Assembly (NCBI GenBank): GCA_030148915.1
Contig: JASBSN010000072.1
Span: forward strand, 1 to 48,699
Direction of reading: 5' to 3'
Length of the DNA: 48,699 bases
Source: Thiogranum sp.
GTDB lineage: Bacteria > Pseudomonadota > Gammaproteobacteria > DSM-19610
In this document: positions 32,340-42,079 of the stretch, piece by piece
Position numbering within the stretch: the stretch's first letter is position 1
Layout of the letters: each line of letters begins with the position of its first letter
Notes under the pieces: generated by a model
Databases searched by the model: none
What the model was told of the DNA's origin: nothing
What the model saw: only the letters and a program-made list of their open reading frames with translations
Made by a program: the position numbers and the translations under genes

Positions 32340-33101
32340 TTACTGCCGCAGCCGGTAGCCGGTGCGAAACATCCACCAGACCACCAGCAGACACAGCCCG
32401 AGAAACAACAACACAATGCTCAGGCTGGTACCCACACTGACATCGGAAACCTCGAAAAAACTCCAGCGAAACCCGCTGATCAGATAAACCACCGGGTTGA
32501 ACAGCGTCACCGTCTGCCAGGTAGGCGGCAGCATGCTCACTGAATAAAAACTGCCGCCGAGAAACACCAGCGGCGTAATCACCAGCAGTGGAATAAGCTG
32601 GAGTTTCTCAAAATCCTTGGCCCACAGACCGATGATGAAGCCGAACAGACTGAAAGAAATACAAGTGAGCAGCAGAAAAGCGCACATCCATACCGGGTGG
32701 GCGATCTCAAGCGGGACAAAAAACCCCGCCGTGGCCAGGATGATCAAGCCGATGATCAGTGATTTGGTCGCGGCGGCACCCACGTAACCGAGCAGAATCT
32801 CCATGAACGACACCGGCGCGGACATCACCTCGTAGATGGTACCGGTGAACTTGGGAAAGAAAATGCCGAACGAGGCGTTGGCGATACTCTGCGTCAACAA
32901 GGCCAGCATCATCAGACCGGGCACGATGAATGAGCCGTAGGCCACGCCGTCAACCCGCTCGATGCGCCCGCCTATCGCCGAGCCAAAGACGACAAAATAC
33001 AATGCCGTGGAAATCACCGGCGAGGCAAAACTCTGCAACAGCGTTTCCCAGGCGCGCAGCATTTCGTATTTATAGATGACTTTTACCGCCTGGATATTCA
33101 T
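32340..33101 (-). CDS. ABC-2 type transporter permease (YadH-like)
   Basis: 253 residues with six predicted membrane helices, an ABC-2 permease of the YadH type: [16 protein letters not shown] near the start, [25 protein letters not shown] in the middle and the [32 protein letters not shown] segment at the end. It forms an exporter with the ATPase encoded just upstream (ATGA overlap at 33098-33101). The substrate is unknown. A second pair of the same type is at 45720-47425, with conserved lengths and motifs, so this looks like a paralogue. It exports an unknown lipid, polysaccharide or drug (inference). Confidence 0.9.
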   Translation of the reverse strand: MNIQAVKVIYKYEMLRAWETLLQSFASPVISTALYFVVFGSAIGGRIERVDGVAYGSFIVPGLMMLALLTQSIANASFGIFFPKFTGTIYEVMSAPVSFMEILLGYVGAAATKSLIIGLIILATAGFFVPLEIAHPVWMCAFLLLTCISFSLFGFIIGLWAKDFEKLQLIPLLVITPLVFLGGSFYSVSMLPPTWQTVTLFNPVVYLISGFRWSFFEVSDVSVGTSLSIVLLFLGLCLLVVWWMFRTGYRLRQ

Positions 33102-34024
33102 GCTTTGCCTTTTACCAGACCGACAAAAATCTCTTCCAGAGAACTCTGCGTGGTTTTAAAATCCTTTAGCAGCAGACCGGCTTCGCTGATCGCTTGCAAC
33201 AGGCCGGGTATCCCGGTGCGCGCGCTCCGCGGGTCATACGTATAAGTAAGCTGACAACCGTCGCCCGACAGCTCGAGCCCCCAGACCGCCAGCGTGTCCG
33301 GCACACGAGCGAGCGGTTGTTCCAGTTCGATAATCATCGCTTTTCGTCCCAGCTTCTGCATCAGCGCCTGTTTATCGTCGACCAGTATCAAGCGGCCGTC
33401 AGCGATAATGCCGACGCGATCGGCTATTTCCTCGGCCTCTTCGATGTAATGTGTGGTGAGAATGATGGTCACTCCGGATTCGCGCAGACCGCGCACCAGC
33501 CCCCACATGTCTTTACGCAGATCGACATCCACCCCCGCAGTCGGCTCGTCGAGGAACAATACCCGGGGTTGGTGCGACAACGCCTTGCCGATCAGTACGC
33601 GGCGTTTCATGCCGCCCGAAAGCGCCATGATTTCCGTATCGCGTTTGCTCCACAGCGACAGATCTCTAAGCAGCCGCTCAAGATAGGCCGGATCGGGTTT
33701 TTTACCGAACAGCCCGCGACTGAAGCATAGGGTATTCCAGACCGTATCGAAATGACCCAGAGTGAGTTCCTGGGGCACCAGTCCGATCAATTCGCGGGTA
33801 CGGCGATAGTCTTTAATAATATCATAACCGCCTACCCTGACCGACCCTTCGCTGGCGTTGACAATGCCGCAGACAATCGAAATCAGGGTGGTTTTACCGG
33901 CACCGTTAGGGCCCAACAGGGCCAGAATCTCGCCTTCGGCGATTTCCAGACTGACGTCGTTCAGTGCCCGATAGCCACCGGCATAGGTCTTTGACAGGTT
34001 ACTCACGGAAACAATCGATGACAT
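33098..34024 (-). CDS. ABC transporter ATP-binding protein (YadG-like)
   Basis: 308 residues. Walker [10 protein letters not shown] near residue 40, signature LSGGMKRR near 140, Walker [10 protein letters not shown] and the H-loop ILTTHY are intact. The C-terminal extension (about 220-308) is the substrate- or permease-contacting region of this exporter class. It overlaps the downstream permease by 4 bp. The start has no strong Shine-Dalgarno; a DUF502 gene precedes it in the opposite reading sense only by 34 bp on the same strand, so a shared transcript is possible. Confidence 0.92.
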   Translation of the reverse strand: MSSIVSVSNLSKTYAGGYRALNDVSLEIAEGEILALLGPNGAGKTTLISIVCGIVNASEGSVRVGGYDIIKDYRRTRELIGLVPQELTLGHFDTVWNTLCFSRGLFGKKPDPAYLERLLRDLSLWSKRDTEIMALSGGMKRRVLIGKALSHQPRVLFLDEPTAGVDVDLRKDMWGLVRGLRESGVTIILTTHYIEEAEEIADRVGIIADGRLILVDDKQALMQKLGRKAMIIELEQPLARVPDTLAVWGLELSGDGCQLTYTYDPRSARTGIPGLLQAISEAGLLLKDFKTTQSSLEEIFVGLVKGKA

Positions 34025-34058
34025 GGAACGGACCGCAATAGGTGGGCGCTTGCCGGGG

Positions 34059-34709
34059 TTAACGGTAACGGAAATGATCCGGCGCCACCGCGCCGCCGGA
34101 GATAATAAACGTCATTGCCTCGTCCATGCTCCAGTCAGTCTGCACCAGATGCTTCACCGGAACAATTTCCAGATACCCCGAAGTCGGATTGGGAGTGGTC
34201 GGCACATACACGGCGGCCAACTCTTCGCCGGTATTATCATCGATCAGCACACGCATCACAAAGCCCACTGCTTTCATGTCCGGGGAAGGAAATTCAATCA
34301 GCACCACGCGTTCGGCGCCTTCCGGTTTCTGTTGAATCGCCTGCATCATCTGCTTGGTGGCACTATAGACTTTCTGCACCAGGGGGATGCGCGCGATGAT
34401 ACTGTCAAAAAAGCCAATCGCGCGACGGCCTATCACCTGCGTCGCGAGCCAGCCCAAGAGGTAAAAAGCCAGTAGGGTCAGCACGACGGCCAGCGTCGAC
34501 TGAAACCAGGCAGCCTGCACCCAGCCGGTAAGATTCGGCCACTGGCCCTGAAACTGCTCGACCATGGCGTTGGCCCATGGCCGGCCGACGCGTGAGAGCT
34601 GTTCGAGCGTGAAAGTGAAAATCAGCCAGGTGATCCACAGGGGAACGGCGGTGAAGATGCCGGTAATGATATAGCGCTGCAAGCGGCTCCAGAAAGAAGG
34701 TGCGGACAT
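34059..34709 (-). CDS. DUF502 family inner-membrane protein
   Basis: 216 residues. Two membrane helices: about 12-32 ([20 protein letters not shown]) and about 68-90 ([20 protein letters not shown]), with [27 protein letters not shown] and a soluble beta-rich C-terminal part ([16 protein letters not shown] ... [16 protein letters not shown]). This is the DUF502 arrangement. Function is not known in bacteria. It lies 8 bp downstream of the exported NTF2-like gene and 34 bp before the ABC ATPase, so the four leftward genes 32340-35296 may be one operon. Confidence 0.9.
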   Translation of the reverse strand: MSAPSFWSRLQRYIITGIFTAVPLWITWLIFTFTLEQLSRVGRPWANAMVEQFQGQWPNLTGWVQAAWFQSTLAVVLTLLAFYLLGWLATQVIGRRAIGFFDSIIARIPLVQKVYSATKQMMQAIQQKPEGAERVVLIEFPSPDMKAVGFVMRVLIDDNTGEELAAVYVPTTPNPTSGYLEIVPVKHLVQTDWSMDEAMTFIISGGAVAPDHFRYR

Positions 34710-34717
34710 AAACTATA

Positions 34718-35296
34718 TCACTCGGGGGTACTGTCACCGACCAGGGTCTGACTGTCGATATTCACAATCACGGCGCGGCCGTTCTCCAGACCATAGCGGG
34801 CGTATTCCCGGACCTTGCTGAGCATTGCTCTACCGTCGATATCGAAGCGTTCGATAACCGTGGAAAAAGACTCGCCGCTGTCCCCTGCAGGCGACAGATT
34901 GATCGTCACATCCTCGCGCCGGTACTGATAGCTGCCGGTATTTTTCCAACCACGCTCGATCATCTCCAGGTATTGCTGTTTATTCATTCGGGCTGTGGCC
35001 GGCAACGGCTCGGCGGGTATGGCGATGTATTTATAGAAACCGCTGCCGAGTGCGGCGCCGATCGCCGCCGTGTCGCGTTGCATGGAAGCCTTATCGGTGC
35101 TTTCCATCAGGGCGCGAATCATCTCCCGTGTCAACTCGCCTTCGGCGTGCGCGCAACGCACCCACAACAGCGCCCAGAGAGCGAAAAAGGCCACCAACCC
35201 CACCACCTGCGCCGGCTGCCGGGGCAGTAAATACCGCGACCACCTGCCGCGCCGCAGCACCCCTACCGCAGTTGAGCCAGAATGTAAATCATTCAT
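34718..35296 (-). CDS. Exported NTF2/SnoaL-like protein
   Basis: 192 residues from ATG 35296, where AAGGAG gives a clear Shine-Dalgarno; a longer in-frame form at 35317 is unlikely. One N-terminal hydrophobic segment (about 30-50) ends in CAHAEG, consistent with a signal or anchor. The mature part (EMIRALMESTDKASMQRDTAAIGAALGSGF ... YQYRREDVTINLSPAG ... VIERFDIDGRAMLSKVREYARY) looks like an NTF2/SnoaL cone fold of about 130 residues. No catalytic motif can be named. It is divergent from the GH17-GT2 gene, separated by 148 bp, which probably contains both promoters. Confidence 0.72.
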   Translation of the reverse strand: MNDLHSGSTAVGVLRRGRWSRYLLPRQPAQVVGLVAFFALWALLWVRCAHAEGELTREMIRALMESTDKASMQRDTAAIGAALGSGFYKYIAIPAEPLPATARMNKQQYLEMIERGWKNTGSYQYRREDVTINLSPAGDSGESFSTVIERFDIDGRAMLSKVREYARYGLENGRAVIVNIDSQTLVGDSTPE

Positions 35297-35444
35297 TGCC
35301 CCTCTCCTTATTGTCAATGGCCAGCCCCGGTGGATTCTGAACCGTAGCCCACCGCTTTTCCAGTACCACTATATTCGTTGTTTCAAATTTTCCCTCATTA
35401 CGGCGATAATAGGCGCCCGATGTTCCCGCCCTTGCCGCTTTTCG

Positions 35445-38072
35445 ATGACTCGATTTAACCTGATTATCGCCGCCACCATCGCCGCTATCACCGTTACGCT
35501 CTGGGCCTATATCAACAGCCCCGAGACCGAGGCCCCGTGGCCCGAGGTCATCCAGGGTTTTTCCTTTTCACCCATGCAGGCCGACGACGACCCGATCCAG
35601 CACAAGCTGCCGAGCCGGGAAGACATCGAGGCCGATCTGGCCCTGCTCTCGGGCACCACCTTCGCCGTGCGCACCTACCGCATGGAAGGCGCATTCGCCG
35701 AGATACCGGCGATGGCGCGCAAGTACGGTATCAATGTCGCCCTCGGCGCCTGGCTGGACAAAAACCTGCAGCAGAACGAGTCCGAAGTACAGCGGCTTAT
35801 CCAATACGCCGATCGCTACCGGCGCAACGTCGTGCGCGTGCTGGTCGGCAACGAAGTCCTGCTGCGCGAGAACCTTAGCGTCGACCAGCTGATCGGCTAT
35901 ATCCGCCGGGTGCGCGCCCAGGTGGGCATGCCGGTCAGTACCGCCGAACCCTGGCATGTCTGGCTCAAACACCCCGAGCTGGTCAAGGAAGTCGATTACA
36001 TCGGTGTGCACATGCTGCCCTACTGGGAAGGCGTGAACATCGACGACGCCGTGGATTTCATCGTCGAGCGCATGAATGAGCTCAAAGCCAAGTACCCTGA
36101 CAAGCCGATAGTTATCGCCGAAGTCGGCTGGCCAAGCAACGGGCGCACACGCCGTGGCGCTGTCGCGTCGGAAGCCAACGAAGCGATCTTTCTGCGTCGT
36201 TTTCTGCAGCGCGCCGATCAGGAGAACTACGTTTACTACGTAATGGAAGCGTTCGATCAGCCATGGAAAACCCGTATCGAAAGCGGCGTGGGCGCGTACT
36301 GGGGAGTATTCGACACCTATCGCAAACCCAAGTTCGAATTCACCAAACCGATCGTCGAGATTCCACAATGGCGCGAACTGGCGGGGCTCTCGGTGGTGCT
36401 CGCGCTGGTGGTCTTCGCCTTGTTGCTGATCGACGCCAAGACGCTGAATAACCGCGGCCGTGGGTTTCTCGCCGTCATCGCCTACGCGCTGGCCACAGCG
36501 ATGGTCTGGATTGTCTATAACTACACCCAGCAGTACCTGTCGCTGAGCGCCATTATCGTCGGCATCCTGATGCTGATCGGTATGATCGGCGTGATTCTGG
36601 TGGTACTGGTCGAATCTCATGAATGGGCCGAGGCGCTGTGGGTCAAGGAGCGCCGCCGTCAGATCGTGCCCAAGCCGGTCGAGGACAGCGAACTGCCCAT
36701 GGTGTCCATCCATGTGCCGGCCTACAACGAACCTGCGCAGATGCTGATTAAAACGCTGGATGCGCTGGCGCTGCTGGACTATCCGCATTACGAAGTCCTG
36801 GTGATCGACAACAACACCCGCGACCCCGAGGTATGGAAACCGGTGCAGGCGCACTGCCGTAAGCTTGGCGAGCGCTTCCGGTTTTTCCATGTCGACCCTC
36901 TCTCGGGGTTCAAGTCGGGCGCCCTGAACTACGCCCTGCAGCGTACCGCGGCCGAAGCCACTGTCATCGGTGTGATCGATAGTGACTACGTCGTGGCATC
37001 GAATTGGCTGCGCGACCTGGCGCCGCAGTTCGAACGCGAGCAGATCGCCGTGGTGCAGGCCCCGCAGGACTACCGCGACGTGGATGAAAACGCCTTCAAG
37101 GCGATGGCGTACGCGGAATACCGTGGTTTCTTCTACATCGGCATGGTGACCCGCAACGAGCGTAACGCCATCATCCAGCACGGCACCATGACCCTGGTGA
37201 GACGCTCGGTGCTGCAAGAGGTAGGCGGCTGGAGCGAGTGGTGCATTACCGAGGATGCGGAACTGGGCCTGATGATTTTCCGCGAAGGCCACGAAGCGAT
37301 GTATATCGCCAAAAGTTATGGCAAGGGCCTGATGCCCGACACCTTCCAGGGTTACAGCAATCAGCGTTTCCGCTGGGCTTACGGCGCCATGCAGATCATT
37401 CGCCACCATATCGGCGATCTGTTGGGCTTCAACGGCGGCAAACTGTCATCCGGCCAGCGCTATCACTTCATGGCCGGCTGGTTGCCGTGGATCGCCGATG
37501 GCGTCAATCTGCTGTTCAACCTGGCCGCCCTCGGCTGGTCTGTGGCGATGATCCTCTACCCGCTGCGCATCGACCCGCCGCTGATTATTTTCTCGGCCCT
37601 GCCGCTGGTGCTGTTCAGTTTCAAGATCGCCAAGGGTCTCTATCTGTACCGTGGTGCGCGCATCGTCGGCACGATCACCCAGACCCTGGCCGCGTCGCTG
37701 GCCGGCCTGGCCTTGTCGCACACCATCGCCAGAGCCATGTGGCTGGGCCTGTTCACGCGCAACAAGCCGTTCATGCGCACGCCGAAAATGGCCCGCGCCA
37801 GCGCCTTGTTCAAAGCCCTGGCCGTGGCGCGCCAGGAACTGCTGCTGATGGTCGCGTTGTGGACGATGGCCGGGGTGCTCGGCAGCCGCTACGAAACCGG
37901 CACGCTCGACCTGCTGCTGTGGATTATTGTGCTGCTGGTTCAGTCGATCCCCTATCTGGCGACCGTTGTGGTGTCGATGGTCAGCGCGTTTCCCAGCCTC
38001 AGCGCGAATTTAGTCTGTGGCGGCTCGTGCGAAGAGCAGCGTACCCGACCGGCCGGTGGCACACAGCTTTGA
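35445..38072 (+). CDS. GH17-GT2 fusion membrane protein (NdvB-like beta-glucan synthase)
   Basis: 875 residues from ATG 35445; an upstream in-frame start would overlap the divergent gene and is not credible. Domains in order: one helix (about 4-22), a GH17-like domain (about 40-310) with acid/base Glu137 (GNEVLLRE) and nucleophile Glu226 (IAEVGWPS), two to three helices (about 315-400), a GT2 cytosolic domain with DSD (512-514), TED (602-604) and QRFRW (640-644), then four or more C-terminal helices. Pseudomonas aeruginosa NdvB, which makes cyclic glucans, has this arrangement. It probably makes and remodels a periplasmic or secreted beta-glucan; linkage unknown. Confidence 0.9.
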   Translation: MTRFNLIIAATIAAITVTLWAYINSPETEAPWPEVIQGFSFSPMQADDDPIQHKLPSREDIEADLALLSGTTFAVRTYRMEGAFAEIPAMARKYGINVALGAWLDKNLQQNESEVQRLIQYADRYRRNVVRVLVGNEVLLRENLSVDQLIGYIRRVRAQVGMPVSTAEPWHVWLKHPELVKEVDYIGVHMLPYWEGVNIDDAVDFIVERMNELKAKYPDKPIVIAEVGWPSNGRTRRGAVASEANEAIFLRRFLQRADQENYVYYVMEAFDQPWKTRIESGVGAYWGVFDTYRKPKFEFTKPIVEIPQWRELAGLSVVLALVVFALLLIDAKTLNNRGRGFLAVIAYALATAMVWIVYNYTQQYLSLSAIIVGILMLIGMIGVILVVLVESHEWAEALWVKERRRQIVPKPVEDSELPMVSIHVPAYNEPAQMLIKTLDALALLDYPHYEVLVIDNNTRDPEVWKPVQAHCRKLGERFRFFHVDPLSGFKSGALNYALQRTAAEATVIGVIDSDYVVASNWLRDLAPQFEREQIAVVQAPQDYRDVDENAFKAMAYAEYRGFFYIGMVTRNERNAIIQHGTMTLVRRSVLQEVGGWSEWCITEDAELGLMIFREGHEAMYIAKSYGKGLMPDTFQGYSNQRFRWAYGAMQIIRHHIGDLLGFNGGKLSSGQRYHFMAGWLPWIADGVNLLFNLAALGWSVAMILYPLRIDPPLIIFSALPLVLFSFKIAKGLYLYRGARIVGTITQTLAASLAGLALSHTIARAMWLGLFTRNKPFMRTPKMARASALFKALAVARQELLLMVALWTMAGVLGSRYETGTLDLLLWIIVLLVQSIPYLATVVVSMVSAFPSLSANLVCGGSCEEQRTRPAGGTQL

Positions 38073-38075
38073 GCC

Positions 38076-39653
38076 TTAGGCGAACGCGATCACCAGCCAG
38101 GCGGTTGCCAGTAGCAGCAACAACGCCTGCAGGCGAAAACCGCCGTACCAGCGCACCGGCGCGGCCGACGAGGCCTCCTGCCCGGCGGCGTTCCACAACA
38201 ACGCCTCGATGTCGCCACGCCGTACGCCACGCCGGCTTACCACCACCAGCAACACCACACTGAGAACAAACAGTATCAGCGGTACATAGAGAAACTGGAG
38301 GTGCAGCAGCGGCGTCACGACGTTGAGATAAAACAGCAGCGCGCCCGCCAGCAGCCCCCCGAGCAGTGCGGCCACGGCGCCGTTGGCGGTTGCGCCGCGC
38401 CAGAATACGCCCAGCACCAGCACCGCCACCACCGGACTGACGCTGTAAGCCAGCACCTGTTGAAGATAATTGAACAGTGAACTGAAACGGGCGATCTGCG
38501 GTGCCCAGGCCATGGCCAGTAGCATGAACAGCACCGTTACGCCGCGCCCGACCCACATCAGCGAGCGCCGGCTGAGACCGGGCGCACGGGTATGGATAAA
38601 ATCCATGGTCACCAGCGTGGAGGCGGAATTGAGGGTGGAATCGATACTCGACATCAGCGCCGCCAACAGACCTACAAAGACCAACCCCAACAGACCCGGA
38701 GGCAGCAGATCAAACATCATCACCGGGAACACCAGATCCTGATCGGCCAGATCCGGGTAGAGCACACGCGCCATGAGGCCGGGCATGACCATGACAAACA
38801 ACACCGAGAGTTTCAGCAGCCCCGCCAACAGCGCGCCGCGGCGCCCGTGTTCGAGGCTGCGGGCGCTGAGCAGGCGCTGCACCATGAACTGGTTCATCCC
38901 CCAGAAGTAAAAGCCGATCAGCAGCACCCCGGTGAACAGCCCCGGCCACGGCAGGTGCGGGTCATCGGCCGGCAGGATCAACGACAGCTGTTGCGCAGGG
39001 GTTACCGCCAGGATAGCGTCCCAGCCGTCGATGCGCTCCCACGCGGTCCAGGCAATCACGCACGCCCCGGCACTCAACAGCAGCGCCTGCAGCGCATCGG
39101 TGTACATCACCGCCGCCAGACCGCCGGCTGCGGTATACAGACCGGCGACCAGTGTCAGCGCACCGATAATCTGCCACAGCGGCACATCCGGCAAGATCAG
39201 CTGCACCACCAGCCCACCGGCGTACAGGCTGCCGGCGGTGTCGACGACAATATTCAGGAACAGCGTGAGTGCGGAAAAATAATAGCGCACGCGACGGTCG
39301 AAGCGGCGTTCGAGAAATTCCGGAATGGTGTAGACACGGGCGCGCAAATAAGCCGGTAGAAAAAACGCCGCGACAATCACCAGCACCAACGCCGCCATCC
39401 ATTCGTAGTTGAACACCGCGATCCCCTGCCCATAGGCGTTACCGGACAGCCCGATTAACGTGGTACTGGAGATGTTGGAGGCAAACAGCGAGATCCCGAT
39501 CAGCGGCCAGGTCATACGCCGCCCGGCGAGAAAATACTGCTCGGCATCGTGCTCGCGGCGGGCAAAATAAACGCCGATAGCCAGCACCACCACCGCGTAC
39601 AAGGCGATGGTTATATAATCCACAGTACTGAGCGTAAAGGCGGGCATGGGCAA
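38076..39653 (-). CDS. Sodium:solute symporter (SSS family)
   Basis: 525 residues with about 13-14 membrane helices. The SGLT-type core has AEQYFLAGRRMTWPLIGISLFASNISSTTLIGL near the start, FLERRFDRRVRYYFSAL after helix 3 and MSSIDSTLNSASTLVTMDF around residue 320, the conserved segment of the second Na+ site. It lacks a kinase or STAC domain, so it is a plain transporter. The substrate (sugar, proline, carboxylate or similar) cannot be read from sequence. Its 3' end is 3 bp from the end of the glucan synthase gene, with which it converges. A nearby start two codons later is possible. Confidence 0.9.
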   Translation of the reverse strand: MPMPAFTLSTVDYITIALYAVVVLAIGVYFARREHDAEQYFLAGRRMTWPLIGISLFASNISSTTLIGLSGNAYGQGIAVFNYEWMAALVLVIVAAFFLPAYLRARVYTIPEFLERRFDRRVRYYFSALTLFLNIVVDTAGSLYAGGLVVQLILPDVPLWQIIGALTLVAGLYTAAGGLAAVMYTDALQALLLSAGACVIAWTAWERIDGWDAILAVTPAQQLSLILPADDPHLPWPGLFTGVLLIGFYFWGMNQFMVQRLLSARSLEHGRRGALLAGLLKLSVLFVMVMPGLMARVLYPDLADQDLVFPVMMFDLLPPGLLGLVFVGLLAALMSSIDSTLNSASTLVTMDFIHTRAPGLSRRSLMWVGRGVTVLFMLLAMAWAPQIARFSSLFNYLQQVLAYSVSPVVAVLVLGVFWRGATANGAVAALLGGLLAGALLFYLNVVTPLLHLQFLYVPLILFVLSVVLLVVVSRRGVRRGDIEALLWNAAGQEASSAAPVRWYGGFRLQALLLLLATAWLVIAFA

Positions 39654-39677
39654 CTATCCGGCGGCGTTAACAATCAC

Positions 39678-39986
39678 TCAGGGGCAGCGGTACACCGCAA
39701 ACGACTGGTTGCCGCGGTCGATGGCGCCAATAGGCACAATGGCGTTGCCCTGCAGTTGCAGCGCGCTGCCTTTGGCCAGCATTTCCAGCTCGTGGCGCAC
39801 CGCGCCGTCGATCTGCTGCAACGACCCCAGCCGGTCCTCGACCGACACATGCACCGAGCCGGCGGTCCTGCACTCGGTGACCTGCGCGGCATCCAGCACC
39901 CGCACCACCGGCGCGGCGCGCTCCCCGGGCCACCCGGCGCACGCCGTCAGCAGGACGGGGAATACCATGAGAAAGATGATTTTCAT
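39678..39986 (-). CDS. Small lipoprotein, DUF4156-like
   Basis: 102 residues from ATG 39986. The signal ends in LLTAC, a good lipobox, so Cys16 is lipidated. The mature domain (VVRVLDAAQVTECRTAGSVHVSVEDRLGSLQQIDGAVRHELEMLAKGSALQLQGNAIVPI when read through in pieces) fits DUF4156, small outer-membrane lipoproteins with two conserved cysteines; here they are in TECRTAG and at the end (YRCP). Function unknown. It lies 24 bp upstream of the symporter gene on the same strand. Confidence 0.8.
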   Translation of the reverse strand: MKIIFLMVFPVLLTACAGWPGERAAPVVRVLDAAQVTECRTAGSVHVSVEDRLGSLQQIDGAVRHELEMLAKGSALQLQGNAIVPIGAIDRGNQSFAVYRCP

Positions 39987-40126
39987 TGATTTTTTCACTC
40001 TTACCCACCTGCATCGTAGCCTCGGCCCTGGCCCACGACAGAGCATGGTATTTTTTTATCCGGCTGTCACCCTTTCGCCGCCTTGGGCGTTAACAGGCCA
40101 GGTGTAATGCATTCCAGGAGCCTTCC

Positions 40127-40582
40127 ATGCGATCACCTGCAATCCGAATCGGCCAGCTAGTGCTGACCACCGTCCTGGCGACCGGCTTCCAATCCGGTTC
40201 GGCGGACGACCGTTACCGAGAACCGCATCACCGGCCTTTTCACGACTACCATCATGCCCCGCACGGCGGCTACCGCTATCGGGCACACGACAGCGACGAC
40301 GATGAAAAACTGGTCTACGGTCTGCTGGTGGGTGGCCTGTTCGGCTATGTGATCGCCAATTCACGCCAGGAGTCCTATCCGCCACCCGCCTACCCGCCGC
40401 GGTCCTATGCGCCCCCGCAGCGCCGTTATCGCCCCGGCGCACCGGCGGCGAGCTGTCTGCAGGAGCGTGAATACCAGATGACGGTCATTGTCGGCGGCAA
40501 GGAGGCCCAAGCCTATGGTACCGCCTGCCTGCAACCGGACGGCTCCTGGTACCGCGGACCGGCGCAGGTCGTCTCGCGCTGA
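40127..40582 (+). CDS. Exported glycine-zipper/surface-antigen-like protein
   Basis: 151 residues. The signal peptide (IGQLVLTTVLATGFQSGSA) is followed by a His/Tyr/Arg-rich stretch (YREPHHRPFHDYHH), then a short glycine-zipper-like helix (YGLLVGGLFGYVIANS), a Pro/Tyr-rich linker and a C-terminal domain SCLQEREYQMTVIVGGKEAQAYGTACLQPDGSWYRG with two Cys that may form a disulfide. Proteins with this C-terminus occur in many proteobacteria, sometimes called 17-kDa surface antigen-like; function unknown. CAGGAG is the Shine-Dalgarno. His-rich start could bind metal (inference). Confidence 0.75.
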   Translation: MRSPAIRIGQLVLTTVLATGFQSGSADDRYREPHHRPFHDYHHAPHGGYRYRAHDSDDDEKLVYGLLVGGLFGYVIANSRQESYPPPAYPPRSYAPPQRRYRPGAPAASCLQEREYQMTVIVGGKEAQAYGTACLQPDGSWYRGPAQVVSR

Positions 40583-40629
40583 GCGCCGCACAACGGACCG
40601 GCACCGTGGTCAGACGGCGACACATCGCC

Positions 40630-40635
40630 TATCAT
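40630..40635 (+). promoter_or_regulatory. -10 hexamer of a probably leaderless hydrolase transcript
   Basis: TATCAT ends 7 nt before the ATG at 40643. TGGTCA lies 17 bp upstream (40607-40612), matching 4 of 6 bases of the -35 consensus. No Shine-Dalgarno is visible. Confidence 0.45.
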
Positions 40636-40642
40636 CAAGTGC

Positions 40643-41533
40643 ATGCCGATCTTGTCGCAGGACGCTCCGACGGCCCTCAGTCTGACGCTGGCCGACGGCC
40701 GACGGCTGGGCTATGCGCAGTACGGTGCACCCGCGGGACGGCCGGTGCTCTATCTTCACGGTCTGCCCGGCTCGCGCCTGGAATGCCGCCTGATCGACAG
40801 CGGCGCGCGCGCCGCCGGGCTGCGCGTAATCGCACCCGACCGTCCAGGCTACGGTCTGAGCACACCGCGAGCTGACGAGTCTCTGCTGGCCTGGACCGCC
40901 GATGTTGCCGCGCTTTGCCGGTCGTTGGCTATCGAAACTTTTCAGATTATCGGCGTATCCGGCGGTGCGCCCTGCGCGCTGGCTTGCGCCCATGCCTTAC
41001 CCACCCAGGTGCAACGGGTACTACTGGTGGCCGGTCTCGGCCCCTTGCACGACGCTGCCTTGCGCGGCGAAATGCGCGCTTCGGTGCGTCTGCTGATTTA
41101 TCTTGCGCATCGCCACCCGCGTCTGTTCAGGCTAAGCATCGGCCGGCCGGTGGCCGCCTTGGGAGCTTGGGCACCCGCGCTGCTGATCCGCGCCATCGCC
41201 CTGCTCAACGGCGGCCGCGACCGGCAGATATTGTCGCGGCCCGACATCCGCGCGGCGTTCCTGCCCAGCCTGCGAGCCTGTTTCGCCCAGGGCAGCGCCG
41301 GCAGCCTCAAGGATCTGCGCCTGTTCCGCCAACCCTGGGGGTTTGAACCGGCCGACATTCAGCGGCCGGTTCAGCTCTGGCACGGCACCTGCGATCGGGT
41401 CGTGCCGCTGTCTCACAGCCAGTATTTGCACGCCCGGTTAGCCGACTCGACGCTGGAGGTGGTACCCGGCGCGGGGCATTTTTCTTTACCCCTCGAGCAT
41501 ATGGCGCTGATTCTGTCCAGCCTGACCGAGTGA
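40643..41533 (+). CDS. Alpha/beta hydrolase
   Basis: 296 residues. Alpha/beta-hydrolase fold with oxyanion-hole segment LYLHGLPGSRLE, nucleophile Ser106 (GVSGGAP), acid Asp251 (GTCDRVVP) and His279 (GAGHFSLP). The cap region (about 135-225) contains SLKDLRLFRQPWGFEP, a feature common in proteins annotated simply as alpha/beta hydrolases. Substrate unknown; no signal peptide. It appears to have its own leaderless-type promoter and to lie at the head of nothing: the next gene is on the other strand. Confidence 0.9.
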   Translation: MPILSQDAPTALSLTLADGRRLGYAQYGAPAGRPVLYLHGLPGSRLECRLIDSGARAAGLRVIAPDRPGYGLSTPRADESLLAWTADVAALCRSLAIETFQIIGVSGGAPCALACAHALPTQVQRVLLVAGLGPLHDAALRGEMRASVRLLIYLAHRHPRLFRLSIGRPVAALGAWAPALLIRAIALLNGGRDRQILSRPDIRAAFLPSLRACFAQGSAGSLKDLRLFRQPWGFEPADIQRPVQLWHGTCDRVVPLSHSQYLHARLADSTLEVVPGAGHFSLPLEHMALILSSLTE

Positions 41534-41543
41534 GCGGGCGGGC

Positions 41544-41957
41544 TCAAACGTAGCTGGCGCCGGCGACCACCGGCATGCCTTCTTCGACCCAGCGGACAAA
41601 GCCGCCGTCGAGACTGGTGACGTGCTTGAACCCCATCTGTTGCAAGGTGTCGGCGGCCATCGCCGAACGCCCGCCGGTGGCGCAATACAGGACCAGATGA
41701 CGCTCGCGGGCCGAGGACAGCTCGGGGACCTGCTTGGGGTAAGAGGGGTCGGCGGCCGCTTCCAGAATACCGCGCGGCACCAGTAACGCATTGCGGATAT
41801 GCGCCTGTTCGTATTCGGCCGGTTCGCGGACGTCCACCACCAGCAGATCCTCGGCGCCCTCCAGGCTGTCTTGCAGCGCCCGTGGACTCACTTCGCTGAT
41901 CCGGGTCTTGGCTGCCTTGACGAAATCCATTAAAGACAGGGGGGTACGGGTATTCAT
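41544..41957 (-). CDS. Rhodanese-like sulfurtransferase
   Basis: 137 residues, one rhodanese domain. The active-site loop is CATGGRS with Cys92; the domain starts with DLLVVDVREPAEYEQAHIRNALLVPRG and ends GGFVRWVEEGMPV. The six-residue loop with Gly after Cys is typical of single-domain rhodaneses rather than Cdc25-like. It can carry sulfane sulfur from thiosulfate or persulfide to acceptors. GGAGGT gives a good Shine-Dalgarno. It is 14 kb away from the DsrE/TusA operon, so a functional link is only possible. The neighbours are unrelated. Confidence 0.92.
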   Translation of the reverse strand: MNTRTPLSLMDFVKAAKTRISEVSPRALQDSLEGAEDLLVVDVREPAEYEQAHIRNALLVPRGILEAAADPSYPKQVPELSSARERHLVLYCATGGRSAMAADTLQQMGFKHVTSLDGGFVRWVEEGMPVVAGASYV

Positions 41958-42079
41958 GAACTACCTCCGAGCAATCACTGTAGCGCAAAAATCAATCGTC
42001 TATTTTACCCCAGCAGGTCGGCGATGTCTCATCGGCAAATCCGGTATGATGAAGGCTCGCGGACCCACCCGAGCGCTTC

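Noticed and set aside
35568-37409. 613-codon minus-strand frame
   Set aside because: It lies opposite the GH17-GT2 gene and is His/Arg/Gln-rich with no recognisable motif, typical of an antisense shadow.
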